A stretch of DNA of 64,000 nucleotides from Flavobacterium laiguense (GTDB lineage Bacteria; Bacteroidota; Bacteroidia; Flavobacteriales; Flavobacteriaceae), in the NCBI RefSeq assembly GCF_003097655.1, contig NZ_QCZH01000001.1, positions 496,001 through 560,000 on the forward strand. Direction: 5' to 3'. The notes under the pieces were generated by a model, which saw only the letters and a list, made by a program, of their open reading frames with translations, did no database searches and had not been told where the DNA came from. This document shows, piece after piece, positions 27,164-35,244 of the stretch (positions are counted from its first letter, which is position 1; every line of letters begins with the position of its first letter). The position numbers and the translations under genes are program-made.

Positions 27164-29344
27164 ATGAATAAACTTTTTTTAAAATGTACAGTTTTTAGCT
27201 TCATCGCACTAGTGTCGATAAAAATGGACGCACAGAATGCCGATAAAAATACAGACGAGCTTGCCGTTTATAGAGTTACACCGTTAAAAATTAACGATCT
27301 GGTAAATACAAAACTGGATGTGTCGTTTGATTACGGGAAGCGATATTTATACGGAAAAGAATGGCTTACTTTAAAACCTCATTTTTACGAAACAGATGCA
27401 CTTACTTTGGATGCCAAGGGAATGGATTTTAAAGAAATTGCCATAATGGTAGGAAAAGAAAAAATTCCTTTAAAATATACTTACGACACAGAGCAACTTT
27501 TTATCACTTTAAACAGAAAGTATAAAAACACGGAGAAGTACACCATTTATATTGATTATACGGCAAAGCCAAATGAATTAAAAGTAAAAGGAAGTGAAGC
27601 TATCACTGACGCAAAAGGATTGTATTTTATCAACCCAGACGGTAAAGAGGATAAACCCGTACAGATTTGGACGCAAGGTGAAACAGAAGCGTCATCTGCT
27701 TGGTTTCCCACTATTGATAAGCCAAATCAAAAAACAACATCGGAGATTTCGATGACAGTAGAGGCTAAATACACAACCTTGTCTAACGGGAAATTAATTA
27801 CCCAAAAAGCCAACAAAAAAGGAACCCGTACAGATACTTGGAAAATGGACATGCCTCATTCTCCCTATTTGTTTATGATGGCGGTAGGCGATTTTAAAAT
27901 ATTTAAAGAATCGTATAATGGGAAAGAAGTTAGCTATTATTTAGAACCTAAGTATGCGCCGTATGCCAAACAAATTTTTGGTAAAACACCCGATATGATG
28001 AATTTTTACAGCAAAATGTTAGGGGTTGAATATCCATGGGTCAAATACGCTCAGATTGTGGCGCGAGATTACGTTTCTGGCGCAATGGAAAATACATCAG
28101 CCACTTTGCATGGTGAATACGTACAGAAAACAGAAAGAGAATTGCTGGATGAAAATGGAGAAAGTACCATTGCTCACGAACTTTTTCACCAATGGTTTGG
28201 AGATTATGTAACTGCTGAATCCTGGTCTAATTTAACGATGAATGAATCTTTTGCCACTTTTGGTGAAGTACTTTGGCATGGACATGATGCCGGACAAGAT
28301 GCGGAAGACAGATCACGCTATGAAAAATTACAAAACTATTTGCATTCCAGCAAAAATGGAATGAGTCCCGTATTATCCCGTTTTCATTATAAGGAAAGAG
28401 ACGATATGTTTGATAATATTAGCTATTCAAAAGGGTCTATAATCTTATATGCTTTAAAAAATCAAATGGGTGATGCCGCTTTCTTTAAATCTTTAAATCA
28501 TTATTTGACAACTAATGCGTTCAAAAATGGAGAAACACATCAGTTGCGTTTGGCAATGGAGGATGTGACAGGAAAAGATTGGAGTCCTTATTTTAACCAA
28601 TGGTACTATCAAAAAGGTAATCCGATTTTAGAAATTCAATATGGCTATGCCAATGGACAAGCCACAATTGCTGTAAAACAAACGCAGGATAGTTCGGTGC
28701 AAACCTTTAGCCTGCCATTAAAAGTTGATTTTTATGTAAATGGAACTAAAATAAGAAAGGATATTTTAATTGAAAAAAGAGAACAGAATTTCAGTTTTGA
28801 TGTGCCTGCCAAACCAGACTTTATAGACATGGATCCTGATAAAATTTTAGTGGGTCAAATTATAGACAGCAAAAAAGTAGCCGATTATCTGTATCAATAC
28901 AAAAATGCTCCATCATACTACAACCGAATGGAAGCTATAAAATTTGCTATTAAAGATAAAAGCCATGATGCTCAACTGATACTATTGGCTGGTTTAGGAG
29001 ATCAACAAGACGACTTGCGAAAACTTAGTATTAAAGGAGTTGATTTAGGCGATAGCCAAATAAAAGAGGCTGCATTGAAAAGTGTACTGAACATAGCCAA
29101 AAAGGATAAAAATACGACTGCTAGGGCTGTTGCAATTATGAAATTGGCAGCTACTGGCGATATTATTTATAAGGAGTTAATGCAGGAAAGTATAAAAAAT
29201 CAATCTTATAATGTAATTGCTGCTGGGATATGTGGATTAACAAAATTAGCACCTGATGAAACTGATAAAGCATTAATAACATTAGACGAAGACACTAAAA
29301 AACATATAACGCCGCTGATAAAAAAAATTAGCAGTGTAAAATAG
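27164..29344 (+). CDS. exported M1-family metalloaminopeptidase
   Basis: A 726-residue exported zinc peptidase. Visible motifs are GAMEN (306-310), the exopeptidase signature, and the zinc site HELFH (338-342) with Glu361 in NESFA, the standard HExxH-x18-E pattern. The N-terminal beta domain and helical HEAT-like C-terminus (KEAALKSVLNIAKKD) are present. It would remove amino-terminal residues from peptides. As the last gene of the susC operon it suggests that the substrate is a glycopeptide or glycoprotein rather than pure polysaccharide. Its stop codon overlaps, in another frame, a remnant of a metallophosphoesterase gene that continues to 29475, so its very end lies at a deletion or rearrangement junction. 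Confidence 0.92.
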   Translation: MNKLFLKCTVFSFIALVSIKMDAQNADKNTDELAVYRVTPLKINDLVNTKLDVSFDYGKRYLYGKEWLTLKPHFYETDALTLDAKGMDFKEIAIMVGKEKIPLKYTYDTEQLFITLNRKYKNTEKYTIYIDYTAKPNELKVKGSEAITDAKGLYFINPDGKEDKPVQIWTQGETEASSAWFPTIDKPNQKTTSEISMTVEAKYTTLSNGKLITQKANKKGTRTDTWKMDMPHSPYLFMMAVGDFKIFKESYNGKEVSYYLEPKYAPYAKQIFGKTPDMMNFYSKMLGVEYPWVKYAQIVARDYVSGAMENTSATLHGEYVQKTERELLDENGESTIAHELFHQWFGDYVTAESWSNLTMNESFATFGEVLWHGHDAGQDAEDRSRYEKLQNYLHSSKNGMSPVLSRFHYKERDDMFDNISYSKGSIILYALKNQMGDAAFFKSLNHYLTTNAFKNGETHQLRLAMEDVTGKDWSPYFNQWYYQKGNPILEIQYGYANGQATIAVKQTQDSSVQTFSLPLKVDFYVNGTKIRKDILIEKREQNFSFDVPAKPDFIDMDPDKILVGQIIDSKKVADYLYQYKNAPSYYNRMEAIKFAIKDKSHDAQLILLAGLGDQQDDLRKLSIKGVDLGDSQIKEAALKSVLNIAKKDKNTTARAVAIMKLAATGDIIYKELMQESIKNQSYNVIAAGICGLTKLAPDETDKALITLDEDTKKHITPLIKKISSVK

Positions 29345-29475
29345 ATTTATTTATTGCAGGTCATACCCATGAATTAGGATTGTATGGGCCTAATTTGGAA
29401 CATTCCTACCATTTTTCCATTGGCGGTGGCCCCGATACCGGAACAAGGACTTTGACTCGAATTGAAGCCAATTGA
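29341..29475 (+). pseudogene. remnant 3' end of a metallophosphoesterase gene
   Basis: An open 44-codon stretch that starts without a start codon, right at the M1 peptidase stop, and reads IDLFIAGHTHELGLYGP, then FSIGGGPDTGTRTLTRIEAN and a stop. GHTH is the hallmark of calcineurin-type metallophosphoesterases, and the GGG-TRT stretch fits the C-terminal strand of such proteins. The rest of the gene is absent. It probably marks a deletion that joined this tail to the peptidase gene. Confidence 0.7.
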
Positions 29476-29587
29476 AAAAAGCTAAATTTAAAAATGTTCA
29501 AAGATAATATGCCTATAATGGAAATGAATTTGTGTAATCAGTGGCAAAAAGAATGACAGGTATGCGTTAGGGATAGTTGTATATGCG

Positions 29588-29702
29588 AATCAAGGGTTGA
29601 ATCTACATCTTTTTGACCTTCAACGCAGACCTAACAGGTTTCAAAAACCTGTCAGGTCTAATCCATCCAGAGAATGTCAGTATTTTATTCCAACCCTTGA
29701 TT
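29588..29702. repeat. MITE-like palindromic element with internal hairpin
   Basis: AATCAAGGGTTG (29588-29599) and CAACCCTTGATT (29691-29702) are exact terminal inverted repeats. Inside lies a strong hairpin, AGACCTAACAGGTTT (29627-29641) against AAACCTGTCAGGTCT (29645-29659). The inner hairpin resembles repeats that are frequent in flavobacterial genomes (recollection, not searched). Confidence 0.7.
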
Positions 29703-29747
29703 TTTATTGTATACAATGAAACATAGTTTTGTCCTTTTTTTAGGATA

Positions 29748-29781
29748 AAACACCATTCAAATTTAAAGCGGAATGGTGTTT
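29748..29781 (+). terminator. terminator-like hairpin upstream of the second sugar operon
   Basis: Perfect 11-bp inverted repeat AAACACCATTC (29748-29758) / GAATGGTGTTT (29771-29781) followed by TATATTTG. It is placed to end transcription from the susC operon before the next promoter. Confidence 0.6.
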
Positions 29782-29914
29782 ATATTTGTTGAAATATTAA
29801 ATTAACACTCTGATTATAAGTTTAAATGAGCGAAATCATATGTTTTGTTATTCTTACTTAAGATAAAAATAGATACGCTTAAATTTTTTGAGACTAGTAG
29901 TTAGTTGTAATTTA

Positions 29915-29951
29915 TGTGCTCGAAAATACAAAACAAGCGTGTTCGAGCACA
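29915..29951. promoter_or_regulatory. paired palindromic operator, second sugar operon
   Basis: TGTGCTCGAAAATA (29915-29928) and CGTGTTCGAGCACA (29938-29951), centres 23 bp apart. The distal right half is degenerate; the proximal site is strong. The pair ends 16 bases before the -33 position of the promoter at 29968-29998. Confidence 0.78.
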
Positions 29952-29967
29952 TTTTTTGGTATTTTCC

Positions 29968-29998
29968 TTTTTTTATTAAAAAATAATATATAGTTTCG
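29968..29998 (+). promoter_or_regulatory. promoter of the second sugar operon
   Basis: TAGTTTCG at 29991-29998 (seven of eight to TAnnTTTG) in the context TATATAGTTTCGTCA, nearly identical to the susC promoter. At the expected -33 place the bases are TTT rather than TTG, so the core promoter is weaker than its two siblings and may depend more on the regulator. Confidence 0.65.
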
Positions 29999-30214
29999 TC
30001 ATCGAGTTGTGATTATTGTTATCTGATTTTGAACTTTTAAATACAAAAACAAGAATTTTAATATCATTTTTCATTTTTTTAAATGGAAGATACACGAAAT
30101 ACACAGTGGTGTTTTTTTAAAACATTTTTAAAATAGAATAGTAGCATAAAAAGAACATCCTTTCCATAAAAAGAACTTTTTTGGAAAGTTGAATAATACT
30201 AAAACAGAAAGAAG

Positions 30215-31096
30215 ATGAAGCCAACATTAGTAGTATTAGCCGCGGGTTTAGGAACCCGATACGGAGGATTGAAACAGTTAGATACCATAGGGGCCAATGG
30301 TGAAATTATAATGGATTACTCCATTTCGGATGCGATACTAGCGGGATTTGGTAAAATTGTATTGATAGTACAGGAAGACATGATTCCTGTTTTGACGGAA
30401 AGATACATTCGGAATCAAAACTTAGAGGTCGAATTTGTCGTTCAAACCAAGGAGTTAATGCTAGAGGGTTTAACATATAAGAATGCAAGGCCTTGGGGTA
30501 CTGCGCATGCCGTTTGGTGTGCGAAGGACAAAGTGAAAAATAATTTTTTATTGATTAATGCCGATGATTTTTATGGTCGAAGCTCTTTCCAATTAGCATA
30601 CGATCATTTATCTACATCTAATAATCCTTGTGCAATTGTGTACCCTATTCTGAAAACATTATCGGACAACGGAACAGTAAATAGAGCCGAAATTCAGATG
30701 GAAAATGGTTATTTGGTAGATTCTATCGAAAGAGAAAAAATTAGAATTGAAAATGGGGTAGTCGTTTATCAAGATGCTAATTCAGTTATACAGGAGATTA
30801 GCAAAGAAGCATTTGTATCGATGAATATGTTCGGGTTTACCACACAAATTTTAGATTTTATAGATACAGACATTCACAAATTTATCGCGAATTGGCTAGA
30901 CGATAATAGTATTGAATACCAATTGCCGAATGTAGTTGGTGACATGATTAAAAACAATATCATTACCGTTGCCGTTTTAAAAACGAATGAAGAATGGATT
31001 GGAATCACTTATAAGACCGATAAAGATTTGGCTGAAGTAAAACTTCAAAAATTACATGATCAGGGGATTTATAAAAATGAAGTATGGAAGAATTAA
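30215..31096 (+). CDS. sugar nucleotidyltransferase (NTP_transferase fold)
   Basis: A 293-residue GT-A-fold nucleotidyltransferase. The nucleotide-binding signature LAAGLGTRYGGLKQL (8-22) is much closer to the consensus than in the paralogue at 5776, and LLINADDFYG gives the metal-binding aspartates. It overlaps the following kinase gene by 13 bases, so coupled translation is likely. Together they can form a sugar-1-phosphate and convert it to an NDP-sugar, as in the lacto-N-biose/GNB pathway of bifidobacteria (family knowledge). The preferred sugar may be GlcNAc or GalNAc given the NahK-like partner and the GH109-like enzyme. Nucleotide specificity is not readable. It is first in an operon under the third palindrome-pair promoter. 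Confidence 0.88.
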   Translation: MKPTLVVLAAGLGTRYGGLKQLDTIGANGEIIMDYSISDAILAGFGKIVLIVQEDMIPVLTERYIRNQNLEVEFVVQTKELMLEGLTYKNARPWGTAHAVWCAKDKVKNNFLLINADDFYGRSSFQLAYDHLSTSNNPCAIVYPILKTLSDNGTVNRAEIQMENGYLVDSIEREKIRIENGVVVYQDANSVIQEISKEAFVSMNMFGFTTQILDFIDTDIHKFIANWLDDNSIEYQLPNVVGDMIKNNIITVAVLKTNEEWIGITYKTDKDLAEVKLQKLHDQGIYKNEVWKN

Positions 31097-32115
31097 TTCA
31101 AACTGTTTTTAAGGATTTTTATTCGGACAAATCAATCGGTCGCTATTCAATTATACATAGTGGCTTGATCAATAGTACGTATAAAATTGAGACTGCCGAT
31201 GAGGATTACATTTTGCAAAAAATGAACCAAGTTGTGTTTCCGAACATAAAAGCTTTATTGAACAATAAGATAAAAACCACTAGTTATTTGAATGCAAACG
31301 GGTTTCCTACTTTGGCATTTATTGCCAATAGAGAAGGACGGTTTTACTCCGAACAAGACGATACAATTTGGCAGCTTTCAACCTATATCCCTTCGGTAGT
31401 TCTGGACCGAATTGATTCTAATGTGGTAGCAAGTCAGGTGGGGGCTTATTTGGCCAAGTTTCATACAGCCTTACTCAATTTTCCGGTTTCGGAATTAGAA
31501 TATACGATTCCAGATTTTCACAATACGATAAAAAGGTTTTGCGATTTTGAAGAAAGCATAATAAAAGCCTCTCCGGAAAGACTGACACAAGCAAAAGAAT
31601 TGATTGCGTTTTTAGAAGCTAATTTTAAAAGAATTGAAACTGTTGCCAATGCTATCAATTCGGGAAGAATACCGTTGAGAGTAGTACACAATGACACTAA
31701 AGTCGGGAACATGCTTTTTGACCAAAACGGGAATATTTTATGCATTATTGATTTTGATACGGTAATGCCAGGAAGCATTTTTCATGATGTTGGGGATGCC
31801 TTACGAACAGGAACCAACACATCAACGGAAGAAGAAAAAGATTTGTCAAAAGTGTGTTTTGATGTAGAAATTTATGAGGCTTTTATGAAGGCTTATGTTA
31901 AAGAGGCTTCAAGTTTCATGTCTGAAGAAGAAGCGCAAAATATTCATTTAAGCTTGCCATTGATTCTTTTCGAACAAGCCTGTCGTTTCCTAGGAGATTA
32001 CTTAAATGATGACAGTTACTACACTACAACATATGAGGATCAAAATCTGGTAAGAGCCAAAACACAGATTAAGCTTATGGATAGTGTACAGTTGTATTTG
32101 AAAACAAGAATATAA
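31084..32115 (+). CDS. aminoglycoside-phosphotransferase-fold kinase, N-acetylhexosamine 1-kinase-like
   Basis: A 343-residue APH-fold kinase. The catalytic loop is VVHNDTKVGNML (201-211: His202, Asp204, Asn209) and the metal-binding DFDT follows at 223-226 in IIDFDTVMPG. HNDTK with DFDT is the pattern of NahK, which phosphorylates GlcNAc and GalNAc at C1. Relatives in Bacteroidota are sometimes labelled as mucin-desulfation cluster proteins, without proof of activity. The 13-base overlap with the nucleotidyltransferase and the GH109-like gene 67 bases downstream support a GalNAc/GlcNAc salvage role. It differs in fold from the GHMP kinase at 6654 although both precede or follow a nucleotidyltransferase, so the window encodes two non-homologous kinases in parallel cassettes. 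Confidence 0.8.
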   Translation: MEELIQTVFKDFYSDKSIGRYSIIHSGLINSTYKIETADEDYILQKMNQVVFPNIKALLNNKIKTTSYLNANGFPTLAFIANREGRFYSEQDDTIWQLSTYIPSVVLDRIDSNVVASQVGAYLAKFHTALLNFPVSELEYTIPDFHNTIKRFCDFEESIIKASPERLTQAKELIAFLEANFKRIETVANAINSGRIPLRVVHNDTKVGNMLFDQNGNILCIIDFDTVMPGSIFHDVGDALRTGTNTSTEEEKDLSKVCFDVEIYEAFMKAYVKEASSFMSEEEAQNIHLSLPLILFEQACRFLGDYLNDDSYYTTTYEDQNLVRAKTQIKLMDSVQLYLKTRI

Positions 32116-32182
32116 AAATAGTTTATCTTTTGTAAAATACGTTATGGAATCAATAACACGATAAAGTTTAAAATAATTTAAT

Positions 32183-33559
32183 ATGAAAACAAAAAAAATC
32201 AAACATCTCCTGTTAAGCTGCATGCTAATGGTAATGGCCAATGTATCGGCTCAAATGATTAAAACGGTTGCGCCAAAACGCGCTAAAGGTCAAACAGATG
32301 TATTGCGTTTGGCCACTGCTCCACTGCCAACTGTGCGTATTGCCTATATTGGTCTAGGCATGAGAGGTTCTGATGCAGTAGAGCGTATGACTCATATTAA
32401 AGGGATCGAAATTGTTGCTGTTTGCGATATGTTGGAAGACAGAACTAAATCGACAAACGAAGTTCTTGTTAAAAGAGGTTTCCCTAAAGCCCAAGAGTTT
32501 TTTGGAGCTGATTCATGGAAAAAAGTAACAGCGCTTCCAAACGTAGATTTAGTTTACATCGCCACAGACTGGAAAAATCATGCCAATATTGGTGTTCAAG
32601 CCATGAAGGATGGGAAACACGTGGTGATTGAAGTGCCTGGAGCTTTGACAATGGATGAGATTTGGGAACTGATCAATACTTCAGAGAAAACAAGAAAACA
32701 CTGTATGCAATTAGAGAACTGTGTGTATGATTTCTTTGAATTAACTACTTTGAATATGGCGCAAAAAGGCTTGTTTGGAGAAGTCCTTCATGCTGAGGGA
32801 TCCTATATCCATAACCTTGAGCCGTATTGGGCGGATTACTGGAACAATTGGCGTTTGGATTACAACAAAGCCCATCGAGGGGATATCTATGCGACACATG
32901 GCATGGGGCCTGCTTGTTTGGCGTTGAACATACATCGTGGTGACAAAATGAATTATTTGGTTTCTATGGATACCAAAGCCGTTGGAATTCCTGCATTTAT
33001 AAAAGAAAAGACAGGAGAAGATTTGAAAGATTTTAGAAATGGAGATCATACCATGACCATGATCCGCACCGAAAAAGGAAAAACGATTCAAATTCAACAT
33101 AACGTGGCGAATCCTCGTCCGTATAGTCGTATGTACCAACTTACAGGAACAAAAGGTTTCGCCAATAAATACCCGTTTGAAGGATATGCATTGGATGAAT
33201 CAATGGTAGGGCAGGATATTGTGCCGAACCATAAAAAGTTGTCAGCCCACAGTTATGTGCCAGAAGAGGTAAAAAAAGCGTTAATGGAGAAATATAAAAA
33301 TCCAATTGTTATTGGCATCGAAGAGGAAGCCAAAGAAGTTGGCGGTCACGGCGGAATGGATTTTATAATGGATTACCGTTTGATTCATTGCCTTCAAAAT
33401 GGACTTCCGTTAGATATGGATGTCTATGACTTGGCCGAGTGGAGTTGTTTAGGACCTTTAACAGCCATTTCCCTTGATAATAATTCTGCTCCGGTAGAAA
33501 TCCCAGATTTTACTCGTGGAGGATGGGATAAGTTGAAAACAGTTGAGTTTTCTAAATAG
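32183..33559 (+). CDS. exported GH109-like enzyme (Gfo/Idh/MocA fold, alpha-N-acetylgalactosaminidase family)
   Basis: A 458-residue exported protein (signal LSCMLMVMANVSAQ). The NAD-binding Rossmann fold starts with YIGLGMRG (55-62), and the C-terminal domain contains YWNNWRLDYNKAHRGDIYAT continued by HGMGP (to 243), the hallmark of GH109. In characterised members the histidine of this segment (here His239) is catalytic and NAD is kept as a cofactor; they release terminal alpha-GalNAc. The Gfo/Idh/MocA family is broad, so an oxidoreductase role is possible, but the match to the GH109 signature is close. It is the last gene of the operon and gives the best clue to the natural sugar of the regulon. 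A terminator follows at 33583. Confidence 0.82.
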   Translation: MKTKKIKHLLLSCMLMVMANVSAQMIKTVAPKRAKGQTDVLRLATAPLPTVRIAYIGLGMRGSDAVERMTHIKGIEIVAVCDMLEDRTKSTNEVLVKRGFPKAQEFFGADSWKKVTALPNVDLVYIATDWKNHANIGVQAMKDGKHVVIEVPGALTMDEIWELINTSEKTRKHCMQLENCVYDFFELTTLNMAQKGLFGEVLHAEGSYIHNLEPYWADYWNNWRLDYNKAHRGDIYATHGMGPACLALNIHRGDKMNYLVSMDTKAVGIPAFIKEKTGEDLKDFRNGDHTMTMIRTEKGKTIQIQHNVANPRPYSRMYQLTGTKGFANKYPFEGYALDESMVGQDIVPNHKKLSAHSYVPEEVKKALMEKYKNPIVIGIEEEAKEVGGHGGMDFIMDYRLIHCLQNGLPLDMDVYDLAEWSCLGPLTAISLDNNSAPVEIPDFTRGGWDKLKTVEFSK

Positions 33560-33582
33560 AAAGTTTTTAAAATTGGTTTAAT

Positions 33583-33615
33583 AAAAAAAAGCAACTCCAA
33601 CGAGTTGCTTTTTTT
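33583..33615. terminator. bidirectional terminator
   Basis: An A8 run, GCAACTC (33591-33597), a four-base loop, GAGTTGC (33602-33608) and a T7 run. It lies between two convergent genes (GH109-like and beta-barrel protein) and serves both. Confidence 0.9.
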
Positions 33616-33631
33616 GTTATTTGGTTTTTGA

Positions 33632-34240
33632 CTATTTGAAATTGAATCCAATTACAGCACCCAATCCAAATTGATAAGAGTAGGCATAGTCAGCTACGGC
33701 AACTGGCCCGTAGTATCCCCAGTAAACATCAGTACCTGATTCTGCAATCATCGATTGAAGCGATGCTTGTAAACTTACAGAAACGATTGAAGCTGTTTTT
33801 ATTTTAACCCCTCCTTTTAGTTCCCAGGCAAAGTTTCTATCTTCATATCCAGTAGGTGTTTTTACCATACCCATACCAATACTACCACCAACAAATGGAA
33901 CAGCATTTTTACCATTATCAAAATAACGATTACCTCCTATTAAAACATAAGTAACTGCTCCAGATCCAGAAGAATCACTAATAGTACCTGGTACATCGTA
34001 AGATATTGTATTGTTTATTCTTAAATACTTTACTTCTATAGATGAGCTTTTTTGAGGAAAAAACTGTAAAGCACCTCCATACATTAAACCGTCACCAAGT
34101 TTAACACTTCCATAATCGAAGTTTACTTTGTCTGAAAAGGTATAACTACCAATTACATCAAGTACTACAGATCCTCTATCTTGAGCCATTACTCCCACAG
34201 AGAATAAAAATGAGATTGCTATTAAGCTTAAATTCTTCAT
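33632..34240 (-). CDS. small outer-membrane beta-barrel protein
   Basis: A 202-residue exported protein (signal SLIAISFLFSVGVMAQ). The mature part shows alternating beta strands with glycines and aromatics (GGALQFFPQKSSSIEVKYL, VPFVGGSIGMGMV) and ends in the phenylalanine-containing strand GAVIGFNFK, as expected for an eight-strand OmpA/OmpX/OmpW-like barrel. No enzymatic motif is present. It is monocistronic with its own promoter (34267-34299) and shares a terminator with the GH109-like gene. The function is unknown; a structural or stress-related membrane protein is the usual case. Confidence 0.75.
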   Translation of the reverse strand: MKNLSLIAISFLFSVGVMAQDRGSVVLDVIGSYTFSDKVNFDYGSVKLGDGLMYGGALQFFPQKSSSIEVKYLRINNTISYDVPGTISDSSGSGAVTYVLIGGNRYFDNGKNAVPFVGGSIGMGMVKTPTGYEDRNFAWELKGGVKIKTASIVSVSLQASLQSMIAESGTDVYWGYYGPVAVADYAYSYQFGLGAVIGFNFK

Positions 34241-34266
34241 AATTTTTTTTGTTTGTTTATTTTTTG

Positions 34267-34299
34267 CAAAAGTAATAATAAAATCAAAAATATTACAAA
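34267..34299 (-). promoter_or_regulatory. promoter of the beta-barrel gene
   Basis: On the minus strand a TTTG (complement of 34296-34299), a 21-base spacer and TACTTTTG (complement of 34267-34274), a full match to TAnnTTTG. The start codon is about 25 bases downstream. Confidence 0.7.
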
Positions 34300-34413
34300 T
34301 TATATGTTAAATTTAATAGTCTAACGATTGTTTTTTTGCGACAATTAGTGTTAAAATAGTTGGTCAGGATTCGTCTGAGTTGTTGTTTTTTAATGCTACC
34401 GTAAGAGGCAGTA

Positions 34414-35073
34414 TTACACAATTACCATTTCAGGAATTTCTCCTTCTATGATTAAGTCGGCTTCGGTAGAAGCAATGATGTGTTCTACTGTAACTCCCGG
34501 AGCACGTTCCAGCAATTTAAACCCTTTTGGAGTGATTTCTAAAACGGCCAATTCAGTAACTACTTTCTTTACGCAACCTACTCCAGTTAATGGTAAGGTG
34601 CATTTCTTTAATATTTTGGATTCTCCCGCTTTGTTGACATGCATCATCGCCACGATAATATTCTCGGCCGAAGCTACAAGATCCATGGCTCCACCCATTC
34701 CTTTGACCATTTTACCTGGGATTTTCCAGTTGGCAATATCTCCGTTTTCGGAGACTTCCATAGCGCCAAGGATTGTTAAATCGACATGTTGTCCGCGGAT
34801 CATCCCGAAACTGGTGGCAGAGTCAAAAAAAGAGGCTCCCGGCAAGGTCGTGATGGTTTGTTTTCCCGCATTGATGATGTCAGCATCTTCCTCACCTTCA
34901 AAAGGGAAAGGACCCATGCCCAGAACACCATTTTCGCTTTGAAATTCGACATCAATTCCTTTCGGGATATAGTTGGCCACCAAAGTGGGTATTCCGATGC
35001 CTAAATTCACGAAATAACGGTCTTTTAATTCTTGTGCAATTCGTTTTGCAATTCCTATTTTATCTAATGCCAT
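34414..35073 (-). CDS. scoB: 3-oxoacid (succinyl) CoA-transferase subunit B
   Basis: A 219-residue beta subunit that with subunit A transfers CoA between succinyl-CoA and acetoacetate or related 3-oxoacids. Clear signatures are NLGIGIPTLVANYIP and QSENGVLG, in which Glu47 is the catalytic glutamate that forms the thioester, plus GGAMDLVASA. The length fits the family (about 215-220). It is downstream of scoA on the same strand with a 171-base spacer that contains repeat sequence, so the operon has been widened by an insertion. Confidence 0.95.
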   Translation of the reverse strand: MALDKIGIAKRIAQELKDRYFVNLGIGIPTLVANYIPKGIDVEFQSENGVLGMGPFPFEGEEDADIINAGKQTITTLPGASFFDSATSFGMIRGQHVDLTILGAMEVSENGDIANWKIPGKMVKGMGGAMDLVASAENIIVAMMHVNKAGESKILKKCTLPLTGVGCVKKVVTELAVLEITPKGFKLLERAPGVTVEHIIASTEADLIIEGEIPEMVIV

Positions 35074-35244
35074 GTGTTTTTGTGTTTAAAATCTAAAAAA
35101 ATACCACCCCGCCCTACGGGCACCCCTCCAAAAGAGGGGAAGTCTAAAAAGACTATGTCTATCTCTCTTTTATCTATTTTCTTTATTCTAATCTCTTTAA
35201 TTCTGTTTTCTGAAATCTAAAATCTGCAGTCTAAAATCTGCAAT
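35074..35244. repeat. repeat-rich spacer between scoA and scoB
   Basis: It contains two small adjacent hairpins, GCCC-TAC-GGGC (35111-35121) and CCCCTC-CAAAA-GAGGGG (around 35123-35139), and a near-tandem word (aaatctgcagtctaaaatctgcaatct). This looks like a non-coding repeat that entered the operon. Typical paired sco genes are much closer. Confidence 0.55.

Larger units (their letters stand above)
29476..30214. other. intergenic region: repeats, terminator, operator pair and promoter
   Basis: No intact gene. In order it holds a half copy of a dispersed repeat (GCGTTAGGGATAG at 29564-29576), a MITE-like element (29588-29702), a terminator hairpin (29748-29781), the operator pair (29915-29951), the promoter (29968-29998) and a leader of about 215 bases to the next ATG. 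Confidence 0.6.
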
